Assembly (NCBI GenBank): GCA_030643245.1
Contig: DAOWME010000034.1
Coordinates: 1 to 17,635 of the forward strand
DNA length: 17,635 nucleotides
Direction: 5' to 3'
Source: Deltaproteobacteria bacterium
GTDB taxonomy: Bacteria; Desulfobacterota; UBA8473
Positions 7,090 through 14,444 of the stretch are shown in pieces. The translations under genes and the position numbers were made by a program. The notes under the pieces were generated by a model that made no database searches, was not told the DNA's origin, and saw nothing but the letters and a program-made list of their open reading frames with translations. Each line of letters starts with the position of its first letter. Positions within the stretch are counted from its first letter, which is position 1.

Positions 7090-8508
7090 TTATCCCCTTA
7101 TCGGGCGGCACTTCCAGAAATAGTTATGAATACCCTGTCCTTCGTGGACCCTTCTAAAGGTAAACTCCACCGGCATGTCCGCGCTGATCTTTTCAGTATC
7201 CCGATCAGTTAATATGGTAGAGAACCTGCCCCCTCCTTCTATATTAACGATAGCGATTACAGTGGGCTTGTCCACAGATGTAGCGAGGTTGTCCATGCTG
7301 TATGTGAAGAGTGTCCCCTTCCTGTCCGACAACCTGACTTCATCGAAATCATCTTTGGCCTGACACCACGTGCATACTCTCTGCATGGGGAATTGAATGG
7401 TCCCACACTGCCTGCACTTATGACCGTGACAACTGAGGACCCAATTTCTGTCCCGCCACGACATGGTAGCAGCCGCAAAGTTCTCCGGTTCTCGCTGTCG
7501 CCCCCATTCCATAAGGTTGCGGAAATGCAGATACTTTCCATAGGTGGGCAGGTCCATCTTTGATGCAAGGTTTTTCTTTATACCACGCCTATCCCTCACC
7601 TTTTCTATCTGGTCTGTTACCTTCAGGATAAAGGCGTCCGCTCCATCGCCGTAGTTGGCAAAGAGTATCCTGTCTCCGGGTTTGGCCTCTTCAAGGGCCG
7701 CCACCAGCATCATCATAGCCTGTGCCGATCCAGTATGACCCACTGAGCCGAGAAGAGGGTCTTGTACCTGGTTCTTTGGATCAAAACCCAGCTGCTTTGC
7801 AAGTTGACCGTGTCTTCGTTTGTCATGAGCATAAAATACGAACTTGCTGAAGTCTTTCGGGGCAACATCGTACTTCTTGAAGAGTGTGGAGATTATCTCC
7901 TCAAGGTGGGCAAGATAACCCTGGGTAATTATAAAGCGCGCTTCCCATGCCTGTACAAACCTGTCCTCCTCCCGCTTCCATATATCGAGGAATTCGCTGG
8001 ATATACTGGCACTCCCTTCGATCTCCACAGCAATATCGGAGTCTCCAACCAAAAGGGCCGCTGACCCATCACCAAAAAGCGTCTCAAATGCGGAGTCCGG
8101 AGCAGGAACCCTACAATCGGCTGCAGCAACCAGGAACTTTTTTGCCGAACCAGCGCCAACCGCATCGATGGCAGCTTTCAGAGCGCTCGTCCCCCCCCTC
8201 ACGGAATTGGTAAAATCCGCCGTAGTTATGTCCCTACGCAGATCGATCACTTTGGCAATTATGCTCGCATTCTGCTTTTCTCTATAAGCCGGAGTGGTAG
8301 TCGCAAAATACAAGCCGTCGATTTGTGACCTATCCATACCGTTCAGACAGTCAACGGAAGATTCCGTGGCCATTGTAAGACTGTCTTCATCCCAATTGGC
8401 CACAGCTTTTTCTCCTTTTCCTGCAAAGCCTCCCCAGGTTTGAGCCAGAGTCTGCAGACTCATCCTGTACATAGGAATGTAGGCCCCATAAGAAGTAATC
8501 CCTACCAT
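7090..8508 (-). CDS. HMG-CoA-synthase-like protein fused to a DUF35 zinc-ribbon/OB-fold domain
   Basis: I start this 472-residue protein at the ATG preceded by GAAGGAGGGACGAGT. An in-frame ATG 33 bp upstream has no comparable ribosome binding site. Residues 1 to about 340 are a thiolase-fold HMG-CoA-synthase-like domain (GITSYGAYIP; GDGSAALLVGD at 146-156; His228 in YAHDKRRHGQLAKQLGF; SVGHTGSAQAMMML). Residues from about 350 are a DUF35 domain: a zinc ribbon with Cys365, Cys368, Cys379 and Cys382, then an OB fold (GTLFTYSMDNL to RRVHEGQGIHNYFW). By my alignment from memory, the nucleophilic Cys is Val103 (TNSVRGGTSAL) and the catalytic Glu is Thr71 (ATTTPAY), so classical HMG-CoA synthesis is unlikely. 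In archaea the DUF35 protein bridges thiolase and HMGCS; here it is fused, and the thiolase gene follows 13 bp on. Likely a subunit of a thiolase complex. Confidence 0.88.
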   Translation of the reverse strand: MVGITSYGAYIPMYRMSLQTLAQTWGGFAGKGEKAVANWDEDSLTMATESSVDCLNGMDRSQIDGLYFATTTPAYREKQNASIIAKVIDLRRDITTADFTNSVRGGTSALKAAIDAVGAGSAKKFLVAAADCRVPAPDSAFETLFGDGSAALLVGDSDIAVEIEGSASISSEFLDIWKREEDRFVQAWEARFIITQGYLAHLEEIISTLFKKYDVAPKDFSKFVFYAHDKRRHGQLAKQLGFDPKNQVQDPLLGSVGHTGSAQAMMMLVAALEEAKPGDRILFANYGDGADAFILKVTDQIEKVRDRRGIKKNLASKMDLPTYGKYLHFRNLMEWGRQREPENFAAATMSWRDRNWVLSCHGHKCRQCGTIQFPMQRVCTWCQAKDDFDEVRLSDRKGTLFTYSMDNLATSVDKPTVIAIVNIEGGGRFSTILTDRDTEKISADMPVEFTFRRVHEGQGIHNYFWKCRPIRG

Positions 8509-8571
8509 ACTCGTCCCTCCTTCTTTTTCTTTTAGTGTCAATGATCATCCTGACAACCACTCGTAGAAAAG

Positions 8572-8600
8572 ACCCTATCTGAATCAAATACGAATGTCAA
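8572..8600 (-). promoter_or_regulatory. Likely sigma70-type promoter of the HMGCS-DUF35/thiolase operon
   Basis: On the minus strand, TTGACA (complement of 8595-8600) and TAGGGT (complement of 8572-8577) are separated by 17 bp. They lie about 64 bp upstream of the chosen start codon. The -35 is perfect; the -10 keeps the key T, A and final T only. Confidence 0.45.
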
Positions 8601-8656
8601 GAAAAAGTGTTAGGTTAAGGCAGCTCTCTGTGTGGAATTTCCGCTGATGAAAAATT

Positions 8657-8842
8657 AAGGGACGAGGCCGAAATAACTTCCTCAAGTTGGCGCTCAGATT
8701 TCGGTTAGATTTGTTCGATCTGAAAGCGCAAAACCGCAGGAATAGTCCGACCTATTTCGAGGATTTTGTGCTTGAAGATCGGTCAAAGATGGCCTGAAGA
8801 TGAGATGTACAAATGGGAAAGTTATTTCGGCCTCGCCCCTAA
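8657..8842 (+). repeat. R1 palindromic repeat, copy C (full length)
   Basis: This is a full 186-bp R1 element with ends AGGGACGAGGCCGAAATAAC and the complement of GTTATTTCGGCCTCGCCCCT. It differs from copy B by paired changes that keep the hairpin: A8665 with T8833 against T5468 with A5636, and G8726 with C8771 against A5529 with T5574. It lies in the divergent gap between the HMGCS-DUF35 operon and the acyl-CoA ligase, and is followed two bases later by R2 copy iii. Confidence 0.88.
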
Positions 8843-8844
8843 CC

Positions 8845-8989
8845 AGTGTCCATCCAGAAATGAGGATTTTTGTTCAAGATCAAGGCATGCGAAAAAAATA
8901 ACCGCAGGCATATGTTTAATATTCCGAGGATTATTTTTTGAGCATAACGCAGATATTATGCAAAAAGACCATTTATGGATGGATACTAA
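8845..8989 (+). repeat. R2-ended repeat, copy iii, with a different interior
   Basis: The ends are R2 type (AGTGTCCATCCAGAAATG on the left, CCATTTATGGATGGATACT on the right). The interior of about 105 bp is unlike copy ii: it is A/T-rich with AAGGCATGCG, CCGCAGGCATATG, CCGAGGATTATTTTTTGAGC and ATAACGCAGA, and contains its own inverted segments. It ends ten bases before the -35 box of the ligase promoter. Confidence 0.75.
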
Positions 8990-8998
8990 CTATTTAAT

Positions 8999-9026
8999 TT
9001 GACACCAACCTCCCTTGTTATATAAT
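8999..9026 (+). promoter_or_regulatory. Strong sigma70-type promoter of the acyl-CoA ligase/cysS unit
   Basis: TTGACA at 8999-9004 and TATAAT at 9021-9026, both perfect consensus, are separated by 16 bp. The predicted transcript starts near 9033, leaving a leader of about 50 nt before the ligase ATG. It is the best promoter in the window and lies just outside the R2 copy iii end. Confidence 0.75.
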
Positions 9027-9084
9027 GGATCTTCGCGAAACCAGAGGTTCAGAGAAGAAAATAAACCCTTAAAGGGAGGATACT

Positions 9085-10647
9085 ATGAATTTGAATGACA
9101 TCTTGAGAGATCAAATAGAGACCCGGCCGGACAAGACCTTTCTCTTTTTAAGGGATGATAAAATTTCTTACGCTACCTTCGCAGAAAGGGTAAACATGGT
9201 CGGATCCTTCTTGAAAGAAGAGGGTGTAAAAAAGGGGGACAGGGTAGCCATCTTTCTCAATAACTGCCCCGAATTTCTCTACAGTTGGCTTGGCGCAGCT
9301 AAACTGGGGGCGATCATGGTCCCCATAAATGTGGCCTTCAAAGAGAGAGAGGCCTCATATATCCTGGAACACTCTGAGGCGAACACGCTGATTACCGAGC
9401 CTGACCTTTATGAAACGGTAATTCAAGGGAAACGAAAGGACCTATCCCACCTCAAGACTATCTGCTCTATGGGAGACAAGGAATACCCGGATGTAGTCAA
9501 CTTCTCCGGGATCATGAGCAAAGACTGCGATCCTTTACCCAAGGTACAGTTGAGAGGTGACGATATACTAGCCGTCATGTATACCTCCGGAACGACCGGT
9601 GAACCAAAGGGGTGTGTGTTGAGCCATTTCCATTATATCGCCTTCGCACAAGCAGTTAAGGATCATCTCCTCATAACTCCTGAAGATCGTTTCATCTGTG
9701 TCCTTCCACTTTTCCACGCCGGAGCCCAATGGGTAATCACAACGACCTCGCTGATATGCGGTGCCAGTATTGCCCTCATAGATCGTTTTCATCCCAGGCA
9801 GTTCTGGGAGCAGGTGCATCATTACGAGTGCACAGTATTCCACTGCGTAGGGGCAGTCCTCGCCTTTCTGGAAAAACTCCCGGTTTCGGAGCTTGAGAGA
9901 ACCAATCCCCTCCGGGTTGTCTTGAGCGCCGGGCATCCTGAACTTTCAGAGCGTTTGGGCAAGCGGTGGGGATGTACCATGCTTCAGGACTGGGGGATGA
10001 GTGAAGGGGGACTTACCATCGAGCATATCAAGGGTCCTCACAAAAAAGGGTCCTGCGGGAGGCCTCAAGGTCCGAACGAGATCAAGATATTTGACGAAGA
10101 TGGCAAGGAAGTCCCTGTAGGCACAATAGGGGAGATCGTCATGCGGGGGCCTATGGTCGCCAAGGAGTACTTCAAGGATCCGGAGGCAACGACCACTTCA
10201 ATGAGAGGGGGATGGTTTCATACAGGGGACAATGCATACAGGGATGAGGAGAATTTCTTCTTTTTTGTTGACAGAAAGAAGGACATTGTCAGAAGGAGTG
10301 GTGAGAATATCTCTTCAATAGAGGTAGAAAATATAATCCGGTCACATCCAAAGGTTGAGGAGGTTGCTGTGGTTGCTGTCCCTGATGAACTCCGGGGCGA
10401 GGAGGTCAAGGCATATATTGTCCTTAGAGAGGGACAAATCCCAAAGACCGCGCCCCCTATGGAGTTGATCGCTTTCTGTGAAGAGAGACTCGCCTATTTT
10501 AAAGTCCCCCGATACATTGTCTACATAGAAGACTTTCCAAGAACTTTGACCCACCGTGTAAAGAAAGATGAACTGAGAAGACTTCAGGTGAAACCGGGCG
10601 AATTCTATTTCGACAGGAGAAAAAAGAATGAACTTGAGGATATATAA
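9085..10647 (+). CDS. AMP-forming acyl-CoA ligase, CaiC-like
   Basis: The 520-residue ANL-superfamily enzyme activates a carboxylic acid with ATP to an acyl-adenylate and then to the CoA thioester. Motifs in order are NNCPEF..WLGAAKLGAIMVPIN (59-82), the P-loop YTSGTTGEPKG at 166-176, GMSEGG after DW, GWFHTGD near 374-380, and DRKKDIVRRSGENIS, the hinge and A8 region. Overall spacing and wording resemble crotonobetaine/carnitine-CoA ligase (CaiC), but substrate cannot be assigned. The C-terminal A10 lysine position reads Arg491 in PRTLTHRVKK. The ATG follows AAGGGAGG, and a perfect -35/-10 pair lies upstream. Its last 20 bp overlap the start of cysS. The divergent thiolase operon next door suggests a shared CoA-thioester pathway, which is inference. 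Confidence 0.9.
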   Translation: MNLNDILRDQIETRPDKTFLFLRDDKISYATFAERVNMVGSFLKEEGVKKGDRVAIFLNNCPEFLYSWLGAAKLGAIMVPINVAFKEREASYILEHSEANTLITEPDLYETVIQGKRKDLSHLKTICSMGDKEYPDVVNFSGIMSKDCDPLPKVQLRGDDILAVMYTSGTTGEPKGCVLSHFHYIAFAQAVKDHLLITPEDRFICVLPLFHAGAQWVITTTSLICGASIALIDRFHPRQFWEQVHHYECTVFHCVGAVLAFLEKLPVSELERTNPLRVVLSAGHPELSERLGKRWGCTMLQDWGMSEGGLTIEHIKGPHKKGSCGRPQGPNEIKIFDEDGKEVPVGTIGEIVMRGPMVAKEYFKDPEATTTSMRGGWFHTGDNAYRDEENFFFFVDRKKDIVRRSGENISSIEVENIIRSHPKVEEVAVVAVPDELRGEEVKAYIVLREGQIPKTAPPMELIAFCEERLAYFKVPRYIVYIEDFPRTLTHRVKKDELRRLQVKPGEFYFDRRKKNELEDI

Positions 10648-12115
10648 TACGCTAACTAAGACCAAAGAAGACTTCAAGCCTTTAAAGGAAGGCAAGGTGG
10701 GGATGTATGTATGCGGGGTTACGGTATATGACCTTTGCCACATCGGTCATGCCCGTTCAGCAATAGTCTTTGACGTTATCTTCAAGTATCTTAAGTACAG
10801 AGGTTATGATGTTACTTATGTCAAAAACTTCACGGATGTGGATGATAAGATAATCAAAAAGGCAAACACCGAAAAATTAAGTTGCCAGGAGGTCTCGGAA
10901 CGGTATATAGCGGAATTTAAAAAGGACATGAAGGTCCTGGGCATTGAACCCCCCACTTTAGAACCGAAGGCAACAGAACACATCGCCGAGATGATAAGGA
11001 CTATCGAGAGACTCGTGGAGAATGGATATGCATACAATGTAGGGGGTGATGTCTTCTTTTCAGTGGGCAAATTCCAGGGGTATGGAAAACTCTCGGGAAG
11101 AACACTCGACGAAATGCATGCAGGGGCCAGGGTGGAGGTCGATAACAGGAAAGAAAACCCCCTCGACTTTGCCCTGTGGAAGACAAGCAAACATGGTGAA
11201 CCCTCCTGGGATAGCCCCTGGGGAGAAGGGAGACCGGGATGGCACATAGAATGCTCGTCCATGAGTCAGAGGTATCTTGGAGAGACATTTGACATTCACG
11301 GCGGTGGAAAGGACCTTATCTTTCCCCACCATGAAAATGAGATCGCCCAATCAGAGGGAGCCACAGGGGAGCCCTTTGTCAGGTATTGGATACACAACGG
11401 CTTTGTTAATATCGAAAGAGAAAAGATGTCAAAATCCCTTGGGAACTTCTTCACAATCCAAGAAGTCCTGGAAAAATACCAGCCCGAAGTAATCCGGCTT
11501 TTTCTCCTGTCGAATCACTACCGAAGCCCCATAGATTTCTCGGAAAAGAACATCGAGGAGGCCAAGAAAGGACTCGACAGGATTTACACTACCCTCAAGA
11601 ATATCGGTGAGCTTATAAAGAACAGCAATGCAGGCAAAAACCCCTCATGGGGCAACCCGAATGAGATAGAGCAGAAGACATACGAGAGGCTGTCCGGTCT
11701 CCCCGCCAGATTTGAAGAGGCAATGGACGACGACTTCAATACCGCCCTTGCCATCGGCCATGTATATGACAGTGTCAGAGCCTTGAACAGGTATATAGGC
11801 AGCACGGGAGGGTTTGATGGGTCGCCAAACTCCACCTATCTGTTGAAATACGGAAGGGAGATGTTAGAGAACGTCGGCTCTGTTTTAGGCCTGTTTAATA
11901 CAGATCCTGAAGATTATTTTGAAAAGCAAACGCTAAAGAGGATATCGGAGCTAGATATAGATGAGGAAGAAGTCGGCCGGTTGATAGAAGAGAGGACAAA
12001 AGCACGAACCGAAAAAAACTGGGCCTTGGCGGACGATATCAGAAATCGGCTGGGCGAAAAGGGCGTCATACTGGAAGACGGGCCAGACGGCACGGTATGG
12101 AAGATACACAAATAG
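10628..12115 (+). CDS. cysS: Cysteinyl-tRNA synthetase
   Basis: This 495-residue class I synthetase charges tRNA-Cys in the cytoplasm and has the normal length. The HIGH motif is at 38-41 and KMSKS at 266-270. The zinc ligands that select cysteine are present: Cys29 (YVCGVTVYD), Cys209 (WHIECSSMS), His234 and Glu238 (HHENE). The C-terminal DALR-type anticodon-binding region follows, ending with the usual short domain (ADDIRNRLGEKGVILEDGPDGTVWK). The ATG follows GGAGAAAAAAGA and lies inside the 3' end of the ligase gene, so cysS is expressed from the ligase promoter at least in part. Confidence 0.97.
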   Translation: MNLRIYNTLTKTKEDFKPLKEGKVGMYVCGVTVYDLCHIGHARSAIVFDVIFKYLKYRGYDVTYVKNFTDVDDKIIKKANTEKLSCQEVSERYIAEFKKDMKVLGIEPPTLEPKATEHIAEMIRTIERLVENGYAYNVGGDVFFSVGKFQGYGKLSGRTLDEMHAGARVEVDNRKENPLDFALWKTSKHGEPSWDSPWGEGRPGWHIECSSMSQRYLGETFDIHGGGKDLIFPHHENEIAQSEGATGEPFVRYWIHNGFVNIEREKMSKSLGNFFTIQEVLEKYQPEVIRLFLLSNHYRSPIDFSEKNIEEAKKGLDRIYTTLKNIGELIKNSNAGKNPSWGNPNEIEQKTYERLSGLPARFEEAMDDDFNTALAIGHVYDSVRALNRYIGSTGGFDGSPNSTYLLKYGREMLENVGSVLGLFNTDPEDYFEKQTLKRISELDIDEEEVGRLIEERTKARTEKNWALADDIRNRLGEKGVILEDGPDGTVWKIHK

Positions 12116-12143
12116 ATAATTGCCATTAAACCTTCACCACGTC

Positions 12144-12163
12144 ATTCCCGCGAAGGCGGGAAT
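12144..12163. repeat. REP-like hairpin downstream of cysS
   Basis: ATTCCCGC-GAAG-GCGGGAAT is a perfect 8-bp stem with a four-base loop, 28 bp after the cysS stop codon and within GTCATTCCCGCGAAGGCGGG. This unit is a very common short intergenic palindrome in many proteobacteria. The nearest T-run is about 20 bp downstream, so it is a weak intrinsic terminator at best and may stabilise the mRNA end. Confidence 0.6.
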
Positions 12164-12202
12164 CCATAGCTTTTACCCGGTCTTTTTGAGAAGTTACTAT
12201 AT

Positions 12203-12382
12203 TAGGGACGGGGACGAAATAACTTCCTCAAGTTGGCGCTCAGATTTAGGTCAGATTTGTTCGATCTGAAAATACAAAACCACAGGAATAGTCGGCAGCC
12301 TTCATACATCAGTTTACACTTTTGAAATTATGGCTGCTTCAACGGTGGTCAAATTTTAACCCGTGCAGAACTCGCCCCTAAG
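12203..12382 (+). repeat. R1 repeat, copy D, with replaced right half
   Basis: The left half (TAGGGACGGGGACGAAATAA through CAAAACCACAGGAATAGTC) matches copies B and C, and the outer right end (CTCGCCCCTAA) is kept. The right interior from about 12294 is unrelated and carries a new stem, GCAGCC at 12295-12300 with GGCTGC at 12332-12337. It fills most of the cysS-uvrB gap and ends 12 bp before the uvrB start. Confidence 0.75.
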
Positions 12383-12393
12383 GTAAATACAGA

Positions 12394-14430
12394 GTGACTG
12401 CACCAAATAGTCTTGCGGTGAAGCATGTGAACAGGTTCAGGTTGATTGCGGATTATGTACCCAAAGGTGATCAGCCCCGGGCCATCGAGCAATTGAGCGA
12501 TGGGATCGTTGCCGGGGACAAACACCAGGTCTTACTGGGGGTTACTGGATCTGGAAAGACCTTTACCATGGCCAACATCGTCGAAAGGGTACAGAAATCC
12601 ACCCTGGTCATTGCTCCCAACAAAACCCTTGCCGCCCAGCTATTCAGCGAATTCAAAGAACTCTTCCCTGAGAATGCCGTCGAATATTTCGTAAGCTATT
12701 ATGATTATTACCAGCCAGAGGCTTACATACCCCAATCGAATACTTATATAGAAAAGGACGCCTCCGTAAACGATCAAATCGATAAGATGAGGCATTCGGC
12801 TACCCGGTCTCTCCTGGAGAGGAACGACGTTATAATCGTGGCTAGTGTATCGTGCATTTATGGTTTGGGCTCCCCGGAGGCCTACCACGGAATGCTTTTA
12901 GCCCTCGAAGAGGGGTGTGAGAGATCGAGAGATGAAATCCTCTCAAAACTCGTGGAAATCCAGTACGAAAGGAATGACGTTGATTTTCACAGGGGGACAT
13001 TCCGTGTAAAGGGGGATGTAATCGAGATATTTCCTGCTTATGAAGAGGACACAGCCATCAGGATCCACCTGTTCGGTGACTTTGTGGAGGCCATCTTCGA
13101 AATTGATCCTCTCTTGGGTAAAAAAATCGCAAGACTTCCTAAGATCGCCATCTATCCCGGAAGTCATTATGTTACATCCAAGGATAGGTTAAAGAGTGCT
13201 ATTGAGGCCATAAAAGAAGAGTTAAAGGAACAGGTCCGGCTTTTCGGGGTACAGAAGAAGCTTATCGAGGCTCAGAGGATAGAGGAGAGGACCAATTTTG
13301 ATCTGGAAATGATCGAAGAGATGGGTTACTGTACCGGCATAGAAAATTACTCCAGATATTTAGATGGCCGGAAGCCTGGCGCGCCCCCTCCTACGCTCGT
13401 AGATTATTTCCCCAAGGACTCCTTAATATTCATAGATGAGAGCCACGTAACTATCCCCCAGCTTCATGGTATGTACCGTGGAGACAGATCGAGAAAGGAG
13501 ACATTAGTAGGCTATGGGTTCCGACTTCCGTCGGCCCTTGATAACCGACCACTCAATTTTCATGAATTTGAAAGACTAATAAACCAGGTGATCTATGTCT
13601 CCGCCACCCCCGGAGATTATGAACTGAAAAGAAGAAGAGGAAAGGTTGTTGAACAGATAATTCGACCTACAGGCTTGATGGATCCGGCAATCACGGTCAA
13701 GCCTGCCAAAGACCAGGTCGATGATCTCCTCTATGAAATCAGGAAAAGGTCCGAACGTAGTGAGAGGGTACTCGTCACTACCTTGACCAAGCGGATGGCT
13801 GAGGATCTTACAGAATATTACAGTGAACTGGGGATCAGAGTGAAGTATCTCCATTCTGATATAGACACGTTGGAAAGGGTTAAGATAATCAGGAGCTTAC
13901 GTCTGGGGGAATTCGATGTTCTCATAGGGATTAACTTACTCAGAGAGGGGCTGGACATCCCAGAGGTTTCCCTGGTTGCCATTTTGGATGCTGATAAAGA
14001 AGGGTTCCTTCGTTCGAAAAGGTCATTGATCCAAGTATGCGGAAGGGCAGCCAGGAACATTGCCGGGAAAGTAATAATGTATAGTGATGGTATTACGCCT
14101 TCCATAAGAACCACGATAGATGAGACGAACCGCAGGAGAAAAATTCAGGCGGATTTTAACAAGATGAACAATATCATCCCTGAAACCATAAAGAAGTCTG
14201 TATCCGACATCCTGGCCTCAGTCTATGAGGCTGATTATTTTACCGTCCCCACAGTCAATGAGGTTCAAGGAGAGTACGTCCCGTTTACCGATATATCACA
14301 GACGATCAAAGATCTGGAACGCGATATGAAAAGGGCGGCCGATAAGCTGGAATTTGAAAGGGCTGCAGCGCTTAGAGACAGGATCAAAGCCCTCCGAGAC
14401 ACAGAACTACAGTTGAGGAGCCCGGGTTAA
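12394..14430 (+). CDS. uvrB: UvrABC excinuclease subunit B
   Basis: The 678-residue protein is UvrB, the damage-verifying helicase-like subunit that receives DNA from UvrA and positions UvrC. Length is normal. Walker A is GVTGSGKT at 49-56. The DNA-clamping beta-hairpin region is YYDYYQPEAYIPQ near 102-114. The Walker B-like DESH lies near 348. Helicase motifs follow (VSATPGDYEL, INLLREGLDIPEVSLVAILDAD, RSLIQVCGRAARN), and the C-terminal UVR domain that binds UvrC is LEFERAAALRDRIKAL. The start is uncertain: GTG at 12394 follows AAGG from the R1 repeat edge. GTG at 12418 or 12427 would better match the usual N terminus, where FRLIADYVPKGDQP aligns near residue 4. I saw no clear SOS box or promoter. 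Its stop is 14 bp from the convergent DUF151 gene. Confidence 0.97.
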   Translation: MTAPNSLAVKHVNRFRLIADYVPKGDQPRAIEQLSDGIVAGDKHQVLLGVTGSGKTFTMANIVERVQKSTLVIAPNKTLAAQLFSEFKELFPENAVEYFVSYYDYYQPEAYIPQSNTYIEKDASVNDQIDKMRHSATRSLLERNDVIIVASVSCIYGLGSPEAYHGMLLALEEGCERSRDEILSKLVEIQYERNDVDFHRGTFRVKGDVIEIFPAYEEDTAIRIHLFGDFVEAIFEIDPLLGKKIARLPKIAIYPGSHYVTSKDRLKSAIEAIKEELKEQVRLFGVQKKLIEAQRIEERTNFDLEMIEEMGYCTGIENYSRYLDGRKPGAPPPTLVDYFPKDSLIFIDESHVTIPQLHGMYRGDRSRKETLVGYGFRLPSALDNRPLNFHEFERLINQVIYVSATPGDYELKRRRGKVVEQIIRPTGLMDPAITVKPAKDQVDDLLYEIRKRSERSERVLVTTLTKRMAEDLTEYYSELGIRVKYLHSDIDTLERVKIIRSLRLGEFDVLIGINLLREGLDIPEVSLVAILDADKEGFLRSKRSLIQVCGRAARNIAGKVIMYSDGITPSIRTTIDETNRRRKIQADFNKMNNIIPETIKKSVSDILASVYEADYFTVPTVNEVQGEYVPFTDISQTIKDLERDMKRAADKLEFERAAALRDRIKALRDTELQLRSPG

Positions 14431-14444
14431 ATCAGACCTTTTGC

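Noticed and set aside
8766..9002. A 78-codon plus-strand open frame in the ligase upstream region.
   Set aside because: It lies entirely in R1 copy C and R2 copy iii and contains no recognisable domain.
9060..9084. CCCTTAAAGGG over the ligase ribosome binding site as a translational switch.
   Set aside because: The stem is only four or five base pairs with almost no loop, so it is unlikely to be stable.
12144..12190. The hairpin after cysS read as an intrinsic terminator.
   Set aside because: The T-run (12183-12187) is about 20 bp beyond the stem, too far for a standard terminator; a common REP-like unit is the better description.
2119..12203. Near-regular spacing of R1 copies (about 3.2 to 3.5 kb apart).
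   Set aside because: It follows from two-gene units of similar length lying between the gaps; three intervals are too few to claim periodicity.
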